Origin: Amphiduros pacificus | Lineage: Eukaryota; Annelida; Polychaeta; Phyllodocida; Hesionidae | Direction of reading: 5' to 3' | DNA length: 64,000 nt | Assembly: GCA_949316495.1 (NCBI GenBank) | Contig: OX439003.1 | Location: forward strand, 51,636,523 to 51,700,522 | Part shown: one piece after another, positions 39,601-50,700 of the stretch | Layout of the letters: each line of letters starts with the position of its first letter | How positions within the stretch are numbered: position 1 is the first letter of the stretch | Notes under the pieces: model-generated | The model's input: only the letters and a program-made list of their open reading frames with translations | Told to the model about the DNA's origin: nothing | The model's database searches: none | Translations under genes and position numbers: made by a program

Positions 39601-42600
39601 CCTAAACAGTGCTCATCTGTCATATCAATGCCGAGCCCTATGTCCTAAACATTGCTGATCTGTCATATCAATGCTGAGCCCTAAGTCTTATACAGTGCTC
39701 ATCTGTCATATCAATGCTGAGTCCTTTGTCCTAAACAGTGCTCATCTGTCATATCAATGCTGAGTCCTTTGTCCTAAACAGTGCTCATCTGTCATATCAA
39801 TGCCGAGCCCTATGTCCTAAACAGTGCTGATCTGTCATATCAGTGCCGAGTCCTATTTGCTAAACAGTGCTCATCTGTCATATCAATGCTGAGCCCTAAG
39901 TCTTATCCAGTGCTGATCTGTCATATCAATGCAGAGTCCGATGTCCTATAAAGTGCTGATCTGCCATATCAATGCCTAGCCCTATGTCCAATACAGTACC
40001 TCCCATCTGTATACTTTTAAGTTTTGGCCTGCAATATCAATAACTACAACCATGTCCTATGAACTGCTCACCTACCAACTACGTCAACTAAAGTCCTGAC
40101 CTACTTTATCTATTTTAGATAAAGGTGACCTACAATCTATGTCTAATGAGACTGACATGCCATATCAACGCCTAACTCTGAAGGTCCTGATGTACCAAAT
40201 CAATGCATAGCTCTATGTCTTATGAAGTGCAGAATTGCAATGTATTTTTTTATTTATTAAATATTATCATTTATATGAGACTTACATGTTTCTTCAGTAG
40301 TACGTTTGAATTTCTTAGTGACAGGAGTTCCTATGCCCTCTCCCTCCTCAGAGTCAGACATCTCCATCTCTGCCTCCTGCCGGTCCTTGAGAAATTCCTC
40401 CTTTTGAAGGTTCAACATTTCCTACAAAACACACACACAACATGAACAACCTAAACATGTATTAACCAGCTCTGTGACTATATCACATAAATTGTTAGTG
40501 TCTGTCACAAGCAAGAATAAGTTGACTTTTACAACTCACTTTTCTTAAAGTTTTCAATATCCAAGACTGCTTGGATTTCTATTTTAATACTCTCAGCGGT
40601 CTATGACTTTATCCTGCTTATTGTCTATTTAAATTACTTTAATATTTTGTGATGATTACAGTGCTATATTGTTCTTATTGACATTCAGAACACAATATTT
40701 CCTTTGCCACAGTTCTGTTCATCAGTCAGGCTGATCAAGCTGTCCTCATTCTTTCCTCCAATGCCATTCTTACTCTTCTTCGACTTTGCCATACTTACCC
40801 TTCCAAACATATCTTTTACCTTATGATGTGACAACCTCAACTTGAATTCTTACCATTCTTTCTTTATTCTTACCATTCATTTATTATCAAATTATCAATT
40901 TTTACCATGTTTACCTTTACCTTTGTCATATTTTCAACAACAAAAAATTTTTTTTTTTACTTAAAGCACAACCCTTTATGACTCATCAAGTCTTTAAATA
41001 TGCATCTTGTGTCTCTCAACTTACCTTCTTAAGTACACACCAGAGAGCAGCACTATGCACAACTTTCCTTTCAATACTGAATCTGTGGATTTTCAAGCTT
41101 GATTTTTCAACACTAAATTTAAATGAATCAAAGGTTGGCATTTTGATTTGTCCAAATGAATGACTGAATATTTAGAACTTTCACACGTGACAGTGACCTG
41201 GCATGACCTTACTTGAGAGACACAACAGGCATGCACGCAACTAGACAAAGATACTAGTGATTTCATTATGCTCTCCCACAAGAATGTTCCAATGCTAGAT
41301 GAGAAATGATGCTGAATCTTAATCATGTTTCCTATAAATGATTACATATATCCTATGACCTTTCCTAGAAATTCTCTCAAGTGTAATGACAAGCTAGCCA
41401 AGAAATGATTCAGTTTTAAAAATCACTGATTAGTTTAATAGTACATTGTGGATTCAAATATACATCTTTAGACTGTTTTGTAATTTAAGCAAATTTAAAC
41501 TTATATCATACGCAGTAATATAAGTATACTTGATGACCCCAATAAATGTGATAGTTGCTTGATTATAAATTTATGGTTAGCCTTTATTAATGCGTGAATA
41601 AGAAGTGCTCTTTTCCTCAATGACAATGCTGACATGTTGTTACTGATGATGACAGTGTATTATGACTGATGAGTAAGTGAAGACAAAACCAGTTAAAAGT
41701 TGTGTCGGCAGAGACAGATACCCATACCTGTGCTTGTTTTCTCCACATGTCAAGGTTCTTGCGTTGGGCTTTAGAGAAATGATCCCATGCTTTCTGTTTG
41801 CTGCATGTCCCAAATACTTTGTCTATCTGCTCAACTTCAGAAACAGAAAGGCAACACAATGTAAAGAGGTTATGGTGAATTCTACCCGCCAACATAACAT
41901 ACCATCCAACAAAGCATCTGCTCCTCCATGGCCCCTGAAAACTCCACACCACCGTCCTGCAGATGCCACTTATTGTCTCAGCCAAAACAATACTTTATAT
42001 CCTCCCTTCAAAACCTCCACTAATTTGTTCAATTTGTCACAATATTACTCACTCTGCAAGACTTTGGCATGTTCTATTACTTCTCATGTATTTTACAACC
42101 CATGAAAATAATTTTTTTCTATAATTTCTTGTATATTTTAACTGTTGATCTGTAAGTTTTTTCATTCATCAAAATTTTCAGCCCAAATGATCTCGATAAG
42201 AAAAGGGAAAGAAAAAAGATAAAATTTATTTTCTAGGGTTGCTTTACCAGATAAGATATATTGGTTAATGTGTCAAAACCAAAATATATGAAAATTTGGA
42301 CATCAGCACACCAAAATTGAAGTGACAATAGAGCAGGCTTGGCACATATCAACTGGTGTCCTATATACCAAAATAGCTTTTTATTTCGTCAATCTCCTTA
42401 AACCAGCACTTCTTGTTGTCTCAATGGGCTTCTCCTGGGCTGGTCGCTGTGGGCTTAGTAACCATGGAAACTGGTCCCCTTGGTACTGAGAAACAAAGTC
42501 TGTCATTTGTTAAAGTATACATCACCATAGCAATGGACCAAATCCACACCAGCATGATTTGAACTTTGCCTTTCTTACCTAAACTCAACATTCGGGTGTT

Positions 42601-45600
42601 ATTTTAGGACCTTACCTTGAGCATCCAGCTGAAATAAAAATTTAGTTTGGTATCTGTATTGTCAAAAACCACAAGCTTATCCAACACCTTTTGAATTCAT
42701 TTCAACTTCCTGAAAAATGTGTCACCTTTTACTTTTTTTGTTAACATTGCTGCTAAATGACTTCTTCACAGATTTGTTGCTTAAAGAATCAGTGTGTGTG
42801 TTAGAGAAGTTTGTGGTTTTTGTTTTGAACTAATCAGTTGTCCTTTGTTCTGTTTAATACATACCACTCACAATTTAACCTCCTCTACTCCCAGTGTTTT
42901 ACTTACTATTCTTACTTTGCAATATTTACACTAAAAATGTTATAATTATTCTTTGATTTTTTTGAAGGCCAATCACTCAAAATGTTATGCATATTTCTTC
43001 ATATTTTTGTCATGATCAAATGGGAACTTTTCTCAGTTTTGCAGTATATTTGAGCTGATGATCCACTCACACAAATCACAAGCTCAAAAAGCATGCACTC
43101 TTCTGTATAAAACCATTGTACAAAAACATAACTTTCACCCCTATAATCTACTCATTTACTGTTCTCGCTTAAAACTCTTCTCACCAATAGATATCATTCC
43201 ATCGCCCCTGCCATATTTTGTGTAATTCTTACTTTATCTGCCTGAATCTTGCAGCTGCTGTTTGACATTACTTACATTGCCTGAGAATGCCCTCGTGCCG
43301 CAGTTTAAAGTTGAGTTTGACAGCCTCGAGTTCTTGGTCGTGAGCTGCCTTCTCATTGAGGAGACGCCTGGTGTGAGAGTTGACACTCTGTACCATGCTA
43401 TAGAATGTATTAGCCGTGCGACGATTACAGTCTCCACGATCCAGCCAGGTCATCATCACCTGTGTGGCCTTCATGAAGGTGTCATCACCTACAAAACAAT
43501 CAATGTGATATGTCATATACAAAACACTTCAATACTTTTATGAGACAAGATAGGAAATATCTCTTTGTTTTAATCAAGTTAGGGAAATCATGTAACACTG
43601 GGTTATACTGATCATAAGTCAAATCAAGTACTGCCCAAAAAATTGGGATTGAAGAAACAAAGTGCTTGACTCAAAGAGCTTTTCAAGACACTTAAAAAGA
43701 ATGTCATGATAAATTTTCAAAATTTGATAACTGGCTGAAACAATGAATTGGCTTAAACAATAAAAAATCAATGTACTGAGTGATAAATAAGGTACCTTTT
43801 AGGTGCTCCTGTAGGACTGAAGCCTCATGATCAGAGAAGTGGATGATTGGTGGTGGGCTAGGGGGTCTAAGTAATTCCTCCTCAATGCGAACACGATGAC
43901 GGTTTTCCCTTGCTAATGCTCTCTGCTTACATTCCCACTCATACAAATCATCCCGTGCCTGTGCGTAGTCGCAATGAAGACGACCTGTGTTTGGTTTGTC
44001 ATCTTTGTTATCTATCTTCATTCTGTACCCTACAACATTAAAAATAGTTCACTCAAAAATCATCATCAGTTTGAACTCACAATTATAAAAGATTTTTAGA
44101 TCTGTGAGTGAAATACATATACATATATGCATCACATAAATATTCTTGTTCCTCATCCTTTGTCTTACGGAAACGAAAACTTGAAGAACACCACTTCTCT
44201 CATTATCAAACAATTTTGTCCGACCAGAACAAATAATGATAATTTTATACTCTCTCAAGTTAAAGGGAAACTTTCACCTCTCTGATATACTTTTGTAGTT
44301 TGGAAGAGAATTATAATGCACATTGATTTGTAGGCTCTATTAATATGACCGCCCAAGAAAAACATGTTTTTTTTTAGAAAAGTAGCTCTTTTAAATGCAC
44401 GTGCTAGGAAAAAAAGGATGACGTCATCGTGCGGCAATTACCTACTTACATAAATAATTAGTAAACAAACAACAATGCAACCAAAATAGCGGTGTCACGA
44501 TTTTCGGTCTTAGAATTGACGCACTGTAGAATTTCTATGTGCGTTGGATAGAACAGAAAAAATGCGACATTTTGGTGCCAAAAGCATGACAATCGGACCA
44601 ATATTAGCAAAGTTATGACAAGTTTTGTGAAAATTGAAAATGATTGCAGCTCGACTGGCATGTGTAATAAATCCCGCACGATGACGTCATAGGCCCAAAT
44701 TGCAATAAATGATCATAATTTATGGGGGTTGCAAGATTAATTTTAATTGTTGGTTTGTGTTGCCATGGTTACCGCTATATATTTTTGGTCTCTGAATTTC
44801 AATGTATTTATGTATATATGATCATTTAATCATATAATTTATGAAATGTATTTTACTAGAAAGTATCTCTTTAATGTACTTTCCACTTAAAAAAAAAAGT
44901 TATAAAATGTGTTTTTTTTTGTTTTAAACCCATCCAGAGAATTTGTGTACCTTCAGTACATTAAACTCTTATCTCGTTTCAAAAGTATTAATTCATACAC
45001 AGGTATATTTTTAAAACTAAGACATTTTTTTTTTTTATCATTCACATAGAAGAATACTATTGAAAGAAAGCTCTCACCAGAAATGTATAATGCCTTGTCT
45101 ACACTCTCCTCCATCTCAAATCGGATGTGAGAAAAGTTCTTCTTGCTGAGCCTGATGCTACAGATGGGTCCACATGTCTCAAATATTTCCTGAATCATTT
45201 CTTCTGTGCTATTCTCTGGCAGGCCTCCCACAAATATTGTGCGGCACCCTGGAGGTCGCTCTCGAGTGGTTGGAGACGGCGCATCTGAACATTTATAAAT
45301 AGTATAACTTTCAACAACATTCAGACATATAACATAATATGATTGTCACATCTAATGTGCACAAGACATTTCATGAATTTTTATTCAATTCCATGATTTT
45401 CGCTTGACTCGGTGCGAGGGAATTATTTTAATATATTTTGTGTTCAAACAATAGCTATATCCTAAACTATAGCAGAGAAGATTCTAACAACTTACTCGGA
45501 GGAGGGGGGTAGAGAGTTGCAAATTTGAAGGTGATGATTTCCTTTTGGGTAGGTGTTGCTTCTTGGGTCATTGCATTCATGTATCCTGTATACTGCAAAT

Positions 45601-47338
45601 ATAACAAGTAGTTCACATTATCATTATGTGATGAAATTGTAAAAAGTATACGACAACTTGAGGTCTGTAATATGGTTTTCATTTTCTGTGCAATACATGG
45701 TAAAGCTAAATTAATTTGTCTTGTTTAGTTTTAATATTTTCCAATGAGGAAACTTGAATATAGATCTGTAGCAGAGTTTCACTTGGATTGTAAATATGCC
45801 TCTATTACAGATATTTATGTATAATTTATGTATGTTGAGCAATTTTCAGTGTCCTGTCCTAAATCTATACACTCTGGTCTAACCTGTGTCTTATCAATAA
45901 TCTTACCCCTCCATCCCTAATCTGTGATCCCATTACTAATCTCTGTACTTTCTAACCCATTGTGAGAGAGTCATATTTTCGGGAGCTCAGGGTATCTGAC
46001 CGGTCAGGGATTTGGGGTAGTGGTCATAGATTAGGGATGATGGTCAAGAATTGAGGATTAGGAAGACATAGATCTGAGGTAAGAGCAGACAAAAGGTCAA
46101 AAATGTTGTTTGAGAATCCAAGAATCAGAGCCAAATATCTTGGTCATGTGATGTTGGTGCAACCCTAAAGATGTGCCCTATCAGATGAAGTGACACAACA
46201 CTTGGTCACATTGGGTTTTGCTTATTTGTGACCAAACTGATGTTGGCCAAAGATGTGAAAAGGATCCATGATAAAACTGACCACTATCAAAAAGAAACTA
46301 TTTAGCCTATTTCTAATTATTTTTACCATTTTTGTTGCATGATCTCTATCTGTACACAGAATGTTACAGCGTTATTTAAAATAGATCTTTAAAGATTGGC
46401 AGTAATCATAATAGCTATAAAAATAGGTTTATTTGTATACCTGATTAAATCCCATGGGGCCGAGCATAGCAGCCATATTTGGGTCTTGCATGGCCATATG
46501 GCCCCCCATCATCGGTGCGTATCCCATCATATTGGGATTCATCATGTTCTGTGACATTAAGTCTGTTGTTGGTGAAGTGGCAGCTTCCTGCTCTATAACA
46601 TCATTTATTAAAATAACAATGAATCAAAAAGTCGTGACATTCAACTTACTCCAACATTTATCCTGTGACTTATAAAAAATAAATTTATAAAAATGAAATG
46701 AATTTAAATTTAATGCAGAATAAATACCTCTTTTTTGTTCTTCATTAAGTTCTCTCCCCATAACTGCCATAGGAGGTTTGCCTTTCGTGGTGTTAAACTG
46801 AAGCGGTTGGTTGTTACTACTCGGATCTAAGCCAAGGTGACCTGCTGCACTCAGATTGGGCGGCATCACTTAAAATAAATTGTAAATAACAATCTTTAAA
46901 AATATCTCACCACTTAAATTCAATATGTCAGATTCTTACAGATGTTCAGATGTAGTTACAGCATAGAGAAAGTATTTATAAGTCTATTTTTTTCTCAGCC
47001 TCACCAGTTGAATGTCTTAAAACATCCAGCCCTGAAACTTGAAATCCAAACCAAACACAAGAAAGCAAAAAGCAAGATGGTAACCCACAACTGGCACATT
47101 AATTCTGGTAACCAATAGACAGTGTGGATATAGATGATTAAACCAATTACTTTAAGGTTTAAAGATGTGACCAAACAGAAAAACGAGTTTACTTTATTCT
47201 GACAGATACTGTACCACAGAGCGTGGAAATCAGACAGACCAACCATGCAACGCTTGTATCAGGGCTTGCAGAATGACCTTACCTTGTGGTCCAATATAGC
47301 CGTATGGACCAGACATATTGATGAAAGGAGAATTCTCA
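36619..47338 (-). CDS. ENOX1: Ecto-NOX disulfide-thiol exchanger (ENOX1/2 orthologue), 13 coding exons
   Basis: ENOX proteins are cell-surface hydroquinone/NADH oxidases with protein disulfide-thiol exchange activity. Exons from the 5' end: 47,338-47,283; 46,868-46,728; 46,592-46,441; 45,592-45,496; 45,284-45,078; 44,029-43,796; 43,488-43,276; 41,834-41,728; 40,421-40,286; 38,287-38,106; 37,925-37,854; 37,554-37,350; 36,833-36,619. All have GT..AG ends and compatible phases, giving 664 residues from the ATG at 47,316 (human ENOX1 is about 643). Order: Met-rich N-terminus (59-109), RRM-like domain (about 155-225; CRTIFVGGLPEN, SKKNFSHIRFE), then family signatures RLHCDYAQARDDLYEWECK, RPPSPPPIIHFSDHE, KAWDHFSKAQRKNLDMWRK, a coiled coil (about 400-525), a low-complexity linker (526-593) and the C-terminal FLHVHPFGASTEY and RWKFIGLDIVKK. 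An acceptor (attttag) lies just upstream of the start exon, so more 5' exons are possible. It is head-to-head with MPI. Confidence 0.95.
38560..40000. repeat. Minisatellite, 43-bp unit, in an ENOX intron
   Basis: About 33 copies of a 43-bp unit containing GTGCTCATCTGTCATATCAA then TGCCGAGCCCTATGTCCTAAACA. It occupies most of the intron between exons 38,106-38,287 and 40,286-40,421. Diverged copies continue to about 40,210. Variant blocks (tcctttg, ccttatg, attgctgatc) recur, indicating multi-unit duplication. Confidence 0.95.
44260..44874. mobile_element. MITE with TTAA ends in an ENOX intron
   Basis: A 615-bp segment bounded by TTAA on both sides. The left end is TTAAAGGGAAACTTTCACC. The right end, read inward on the other strand, is TTAAAGAGATACTTTCTAG, an imperfect terminal inverted repeat. 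Inside is a second, perfect 17-bp inverted pair (ATGACGTCATCGTGCGG at 44,418-44,434 and its complement at 44,674-44,690), each with the TGACGTCA palindrome. There is no transposase ORF. TTAA targets are typical of piggyBac-like transposons, so it may be a non-autonomous relative; the family is inferred. Confidence 0.65.
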
Positions 47339-47712
47339 CTAAAATCTTGAATATGTATTGCAAAAACTGTGTTATTTTTAATACCAAATATTGTTTTTTT
47401 CTATCAAAATATTGAGTTTCGTGATGTAAATTTAATTTTCCAAAACTGCAAAATGGCTTGCCCAAGTATACAGAGTTACAAAAATATTCTTTACATAGTT
47501 GCGTATTTGAAACTTGAGATTGGCAGATATCCTGTAATAGTGATATACTGATATATATTTAATTCATTAATTTCTCAAAGAAAATAAGATTATATAATAT
47601 TAGTATCTTGTAAGCATTTAACCTCTTGAATACGATTCATAATGTTTGGCAAATGTAGCTAGCTTTTCTTAACAGCGGAGGTGACACGAAGAACAGCAGA
47701 CGACAGTTCAAG
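47339..47712. promoter_or_regulatory. Shared 5' region between ENOX (-) and MPI (+)
   Basis: 374 bp separate the first recognised ENOX coding exon from the MPI start codon. The MPI-proximal part (47,660-47,712) is less AT-rich. No TATA box or clear motif is visible. Transcripts may start outside this interval if ENOX has untranslated first exons, so the divergent promoter is inferred from gene order only. Confidence 0.45.
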
Positions 47713-50700
47713 ATGATCGAAAACAAAGGTCTGTAAAAATACCTGATAAATTATGTCACTTGCAACATGTTTAATTATTTTGTTTTAGATAGAGCTTGAT
47801 AAAAAGTGGACTTTTTACCCAAAATGTTATTATGATTCTGACGAAATCTGAATCAATTATCGCCCAATGTTAACTGAGTCTGAGTACTCTTTAGACTTTA
47901 CTGAAGATTTACGAGTACTGTAGATTTATCAGAATTGAATTCAGATTTCTCTCCTTTGCATCGGGATCACTATCATAACAGTAATAACACCCAATCTAAT
48001 TGACATCTAAGTCTATCTATAATAGGCCCAGTAATACTGGGCATTAGATGTCAATTTCCCTCTCCAACAGTCAGTTTCTCCTTTCCAGATTCTTCTTTCC
48101 AAATTCTTTCTCTCTATACTGTATACAGTGACCGGCAGCCTGTTCGAGTTTTATATTGAGTTATACGATGATGTTGGGCACGTCACCACTTCTGACTTCA
48201 TTTGACAGTGATGCAATCATTCGTGCGGTGAAAACAAATAAACACTTTTAACGTTTTGAAAGGAATAGGAATAACAAGATGACGTGTGAGGCACAATATT
48301 CAGCTCAATTGCAATTAGTACAGAACAGTTTTACTCGATATTTGACCGAGTTAAAAATGTCCAAGTTTCATCTGCCGGTTTCGGACAGTTGTCGGTCACT
48401 GTACATCTATAAGTTTACTCGGCAAAACCAATTGGCATTAGTATCATGCTATACACAAGTAGACACCATTGCTTTACCCTTTTGCTCCAGTATTGTGGGC
48501 AACTCAAGCGGCAGAATGAAGCACAAGAGATGGCTATGGTATCTAATCCACAAGCACATTGTAATACATGGAAATATATAATAATAGCCTAGAATATAAA
48601 CATGCATTGCATTAGGCCTGTGCCTCAACATGCTAAAGTGTCCAGCCTGGCATAACACGTCTTTCAAGGCTACGGCCTCATAGTGGACAGTGTGAGTCAA
48701 AGGCCCCTGCCAATCGCCATCATCAATGATTAGATTGAGAGTTTTCGAGCTAACAGTCATAGATTTCATGCAATCATAGGATTGGCTGATAATCAGCAAC
48801 ATAAACAACATCAGACTTTTTGGTGTAGAAAAATTGATATGTGTATTGTAATAATTTGATGTGATAACTGCGCCCAGTGACCTCAGTTTGTCACAAAAAT
48901 ACAAACATATAGGCATTGCTCTGTGAGTTCTTGGCCGATTTGCATAATTGTCGACTCAAAATTTAGGTATTGGGCTCCTCTACTCAATTATGTCAGTCTG
49001 ATGTAGGATATATTAATTTTCATCTTCCATCACAGAAGAGCGATCAATGTGTGAGGGAAACCGTGGCACAACTGGTTAGAGTGCCAGCTTATTAGCAACA
49101 GTTCCTTTGTGGTGACCCAAAGGTCCTGGGTTCGATCCCCGGCAAATCAGTGTGCGGAGACTTTAAGTGTGCGCAAAGATGTGACCCTGACTAGTCAATC
49201 TTGTAAGAATATAACATACGACATCACTTCATAATATAAAGAAATGACAAGTCTTACTGATGGATACATTCCACCATAGCACTCATTATCAACTCTTCAT
49301 GGTATGTCTGGTTATTTATTAAGAAAGCCCAAAATGCACAAAAGGGTCGGTCACTAGCCCAACAGGTCTGGTTCCGGTTAAGTTTTACAGTTATATAAAC
49401 TGTATGAGTGTCGTATAATTTGTATGATTACTGGAAAATATGAATGAAAAGGGATCAGCAGTTGAGCAGTTTTTTACGTCCTGGCCTCGCCAGAGGGCAT
49501 AAAAACTAGGACCTGTGGCAAATGTTTTCCGGTTCTGTCTGTATTTTCCGGAATCCTGCAAACACTGATCACTTTGCTTGCACAGAAACAAACATGTGGC
49601 TTGCACAGAAACAATCACATGTTTTGCATAAAAACAACACATGGCTTGCATAGAAACTACAAAGAGCTAATTATAGAATTTTGGCAGGAAAGGTGGAGAT
49701 TCAATGAGAGTTTTGCGCTAATCTGTCTTTTCATATTTTGATAGCATAAAATACTTTTTGGAAAGAGACAACACTTTAAATATACTAAAAATTGTATATT
49801 TAAAAAAGAAAAAGTGGTGCACATATGTAATAAATATATCGTAAACAGGTCATTTATATAATTTATAAATAGAAATAATTTAAGCATGGCCATGATGATC
49901 ATTTGGTTAATCTATGCTGTTTGCTTTCCAGTGTTCTTATTGAAATGTGCCACACAAACCTATGCTTGGGGAAAATTGGGAAGCACGAGCAAAGTAGCAA
50001 CTCTGTCGAAATCAGCTGATGCCACTTTTGAATTGGAAGAAGCCACACCATATGCAGAGGTAATTACAACATAATAACAGAATTGAAAATTGATTAACCC
50101 TGTTAATTAACAGGCAAAAAGAGAGAAACAAAAAACATAAACAAAAACAGACCAATTGTCAATATTGACCTTAGAGATAATGCATGTTATTTATGATTTT
50201 ATCCAAAATAAAAAGAAAATTTAATCTAAAAATTTTTTTAAAAATATATCCCTTTTATTTTTATTGTTATATTTTAAGTTAATTTTGTATTGAGAAGTTT
50301 GGTAATTGTCTTTAACCATGTAATTTTTGTATGTTGAAGCTATGGATGGGCACTCATGCAAAGGGACCATCTGTTTTGGTTGACACAGGAGAGTCCCTTT
50401 CATCCTGGTTAGGACAACATCCAGAATGCCTTGGAAGTAAAGTGAAGGCTGCCTATCCTACACCGGGACAACTTCCTTACCTCTTCAAAGTGCTCTCTGT
50501 TAACAAAGCTCTCTCCATACAGGCACACCCAACCAAGGTACTGAAATGTGTGCATCAATAAACATTTCATGATTATGTATAATGTGTATGTATAATGTTA
50601 AACTGGTCACTCTTAAATTTTTGTTGGTCTATTTCACAATGTTCAGAGGGTGTCTCACCTGAGTGTGTCAGGCACATTGAAAGTTATTTGAGAAGGCCTG

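Noticed and set aside
49886-50074. MPI start at the ATG of 49,886 with a hydrophobic leader
   Set aside because: A strong acceptor at 49,921-49,931 sits inside it, the leader is intron sequence, and the conserved family N-terminus begins right after the acceptor.
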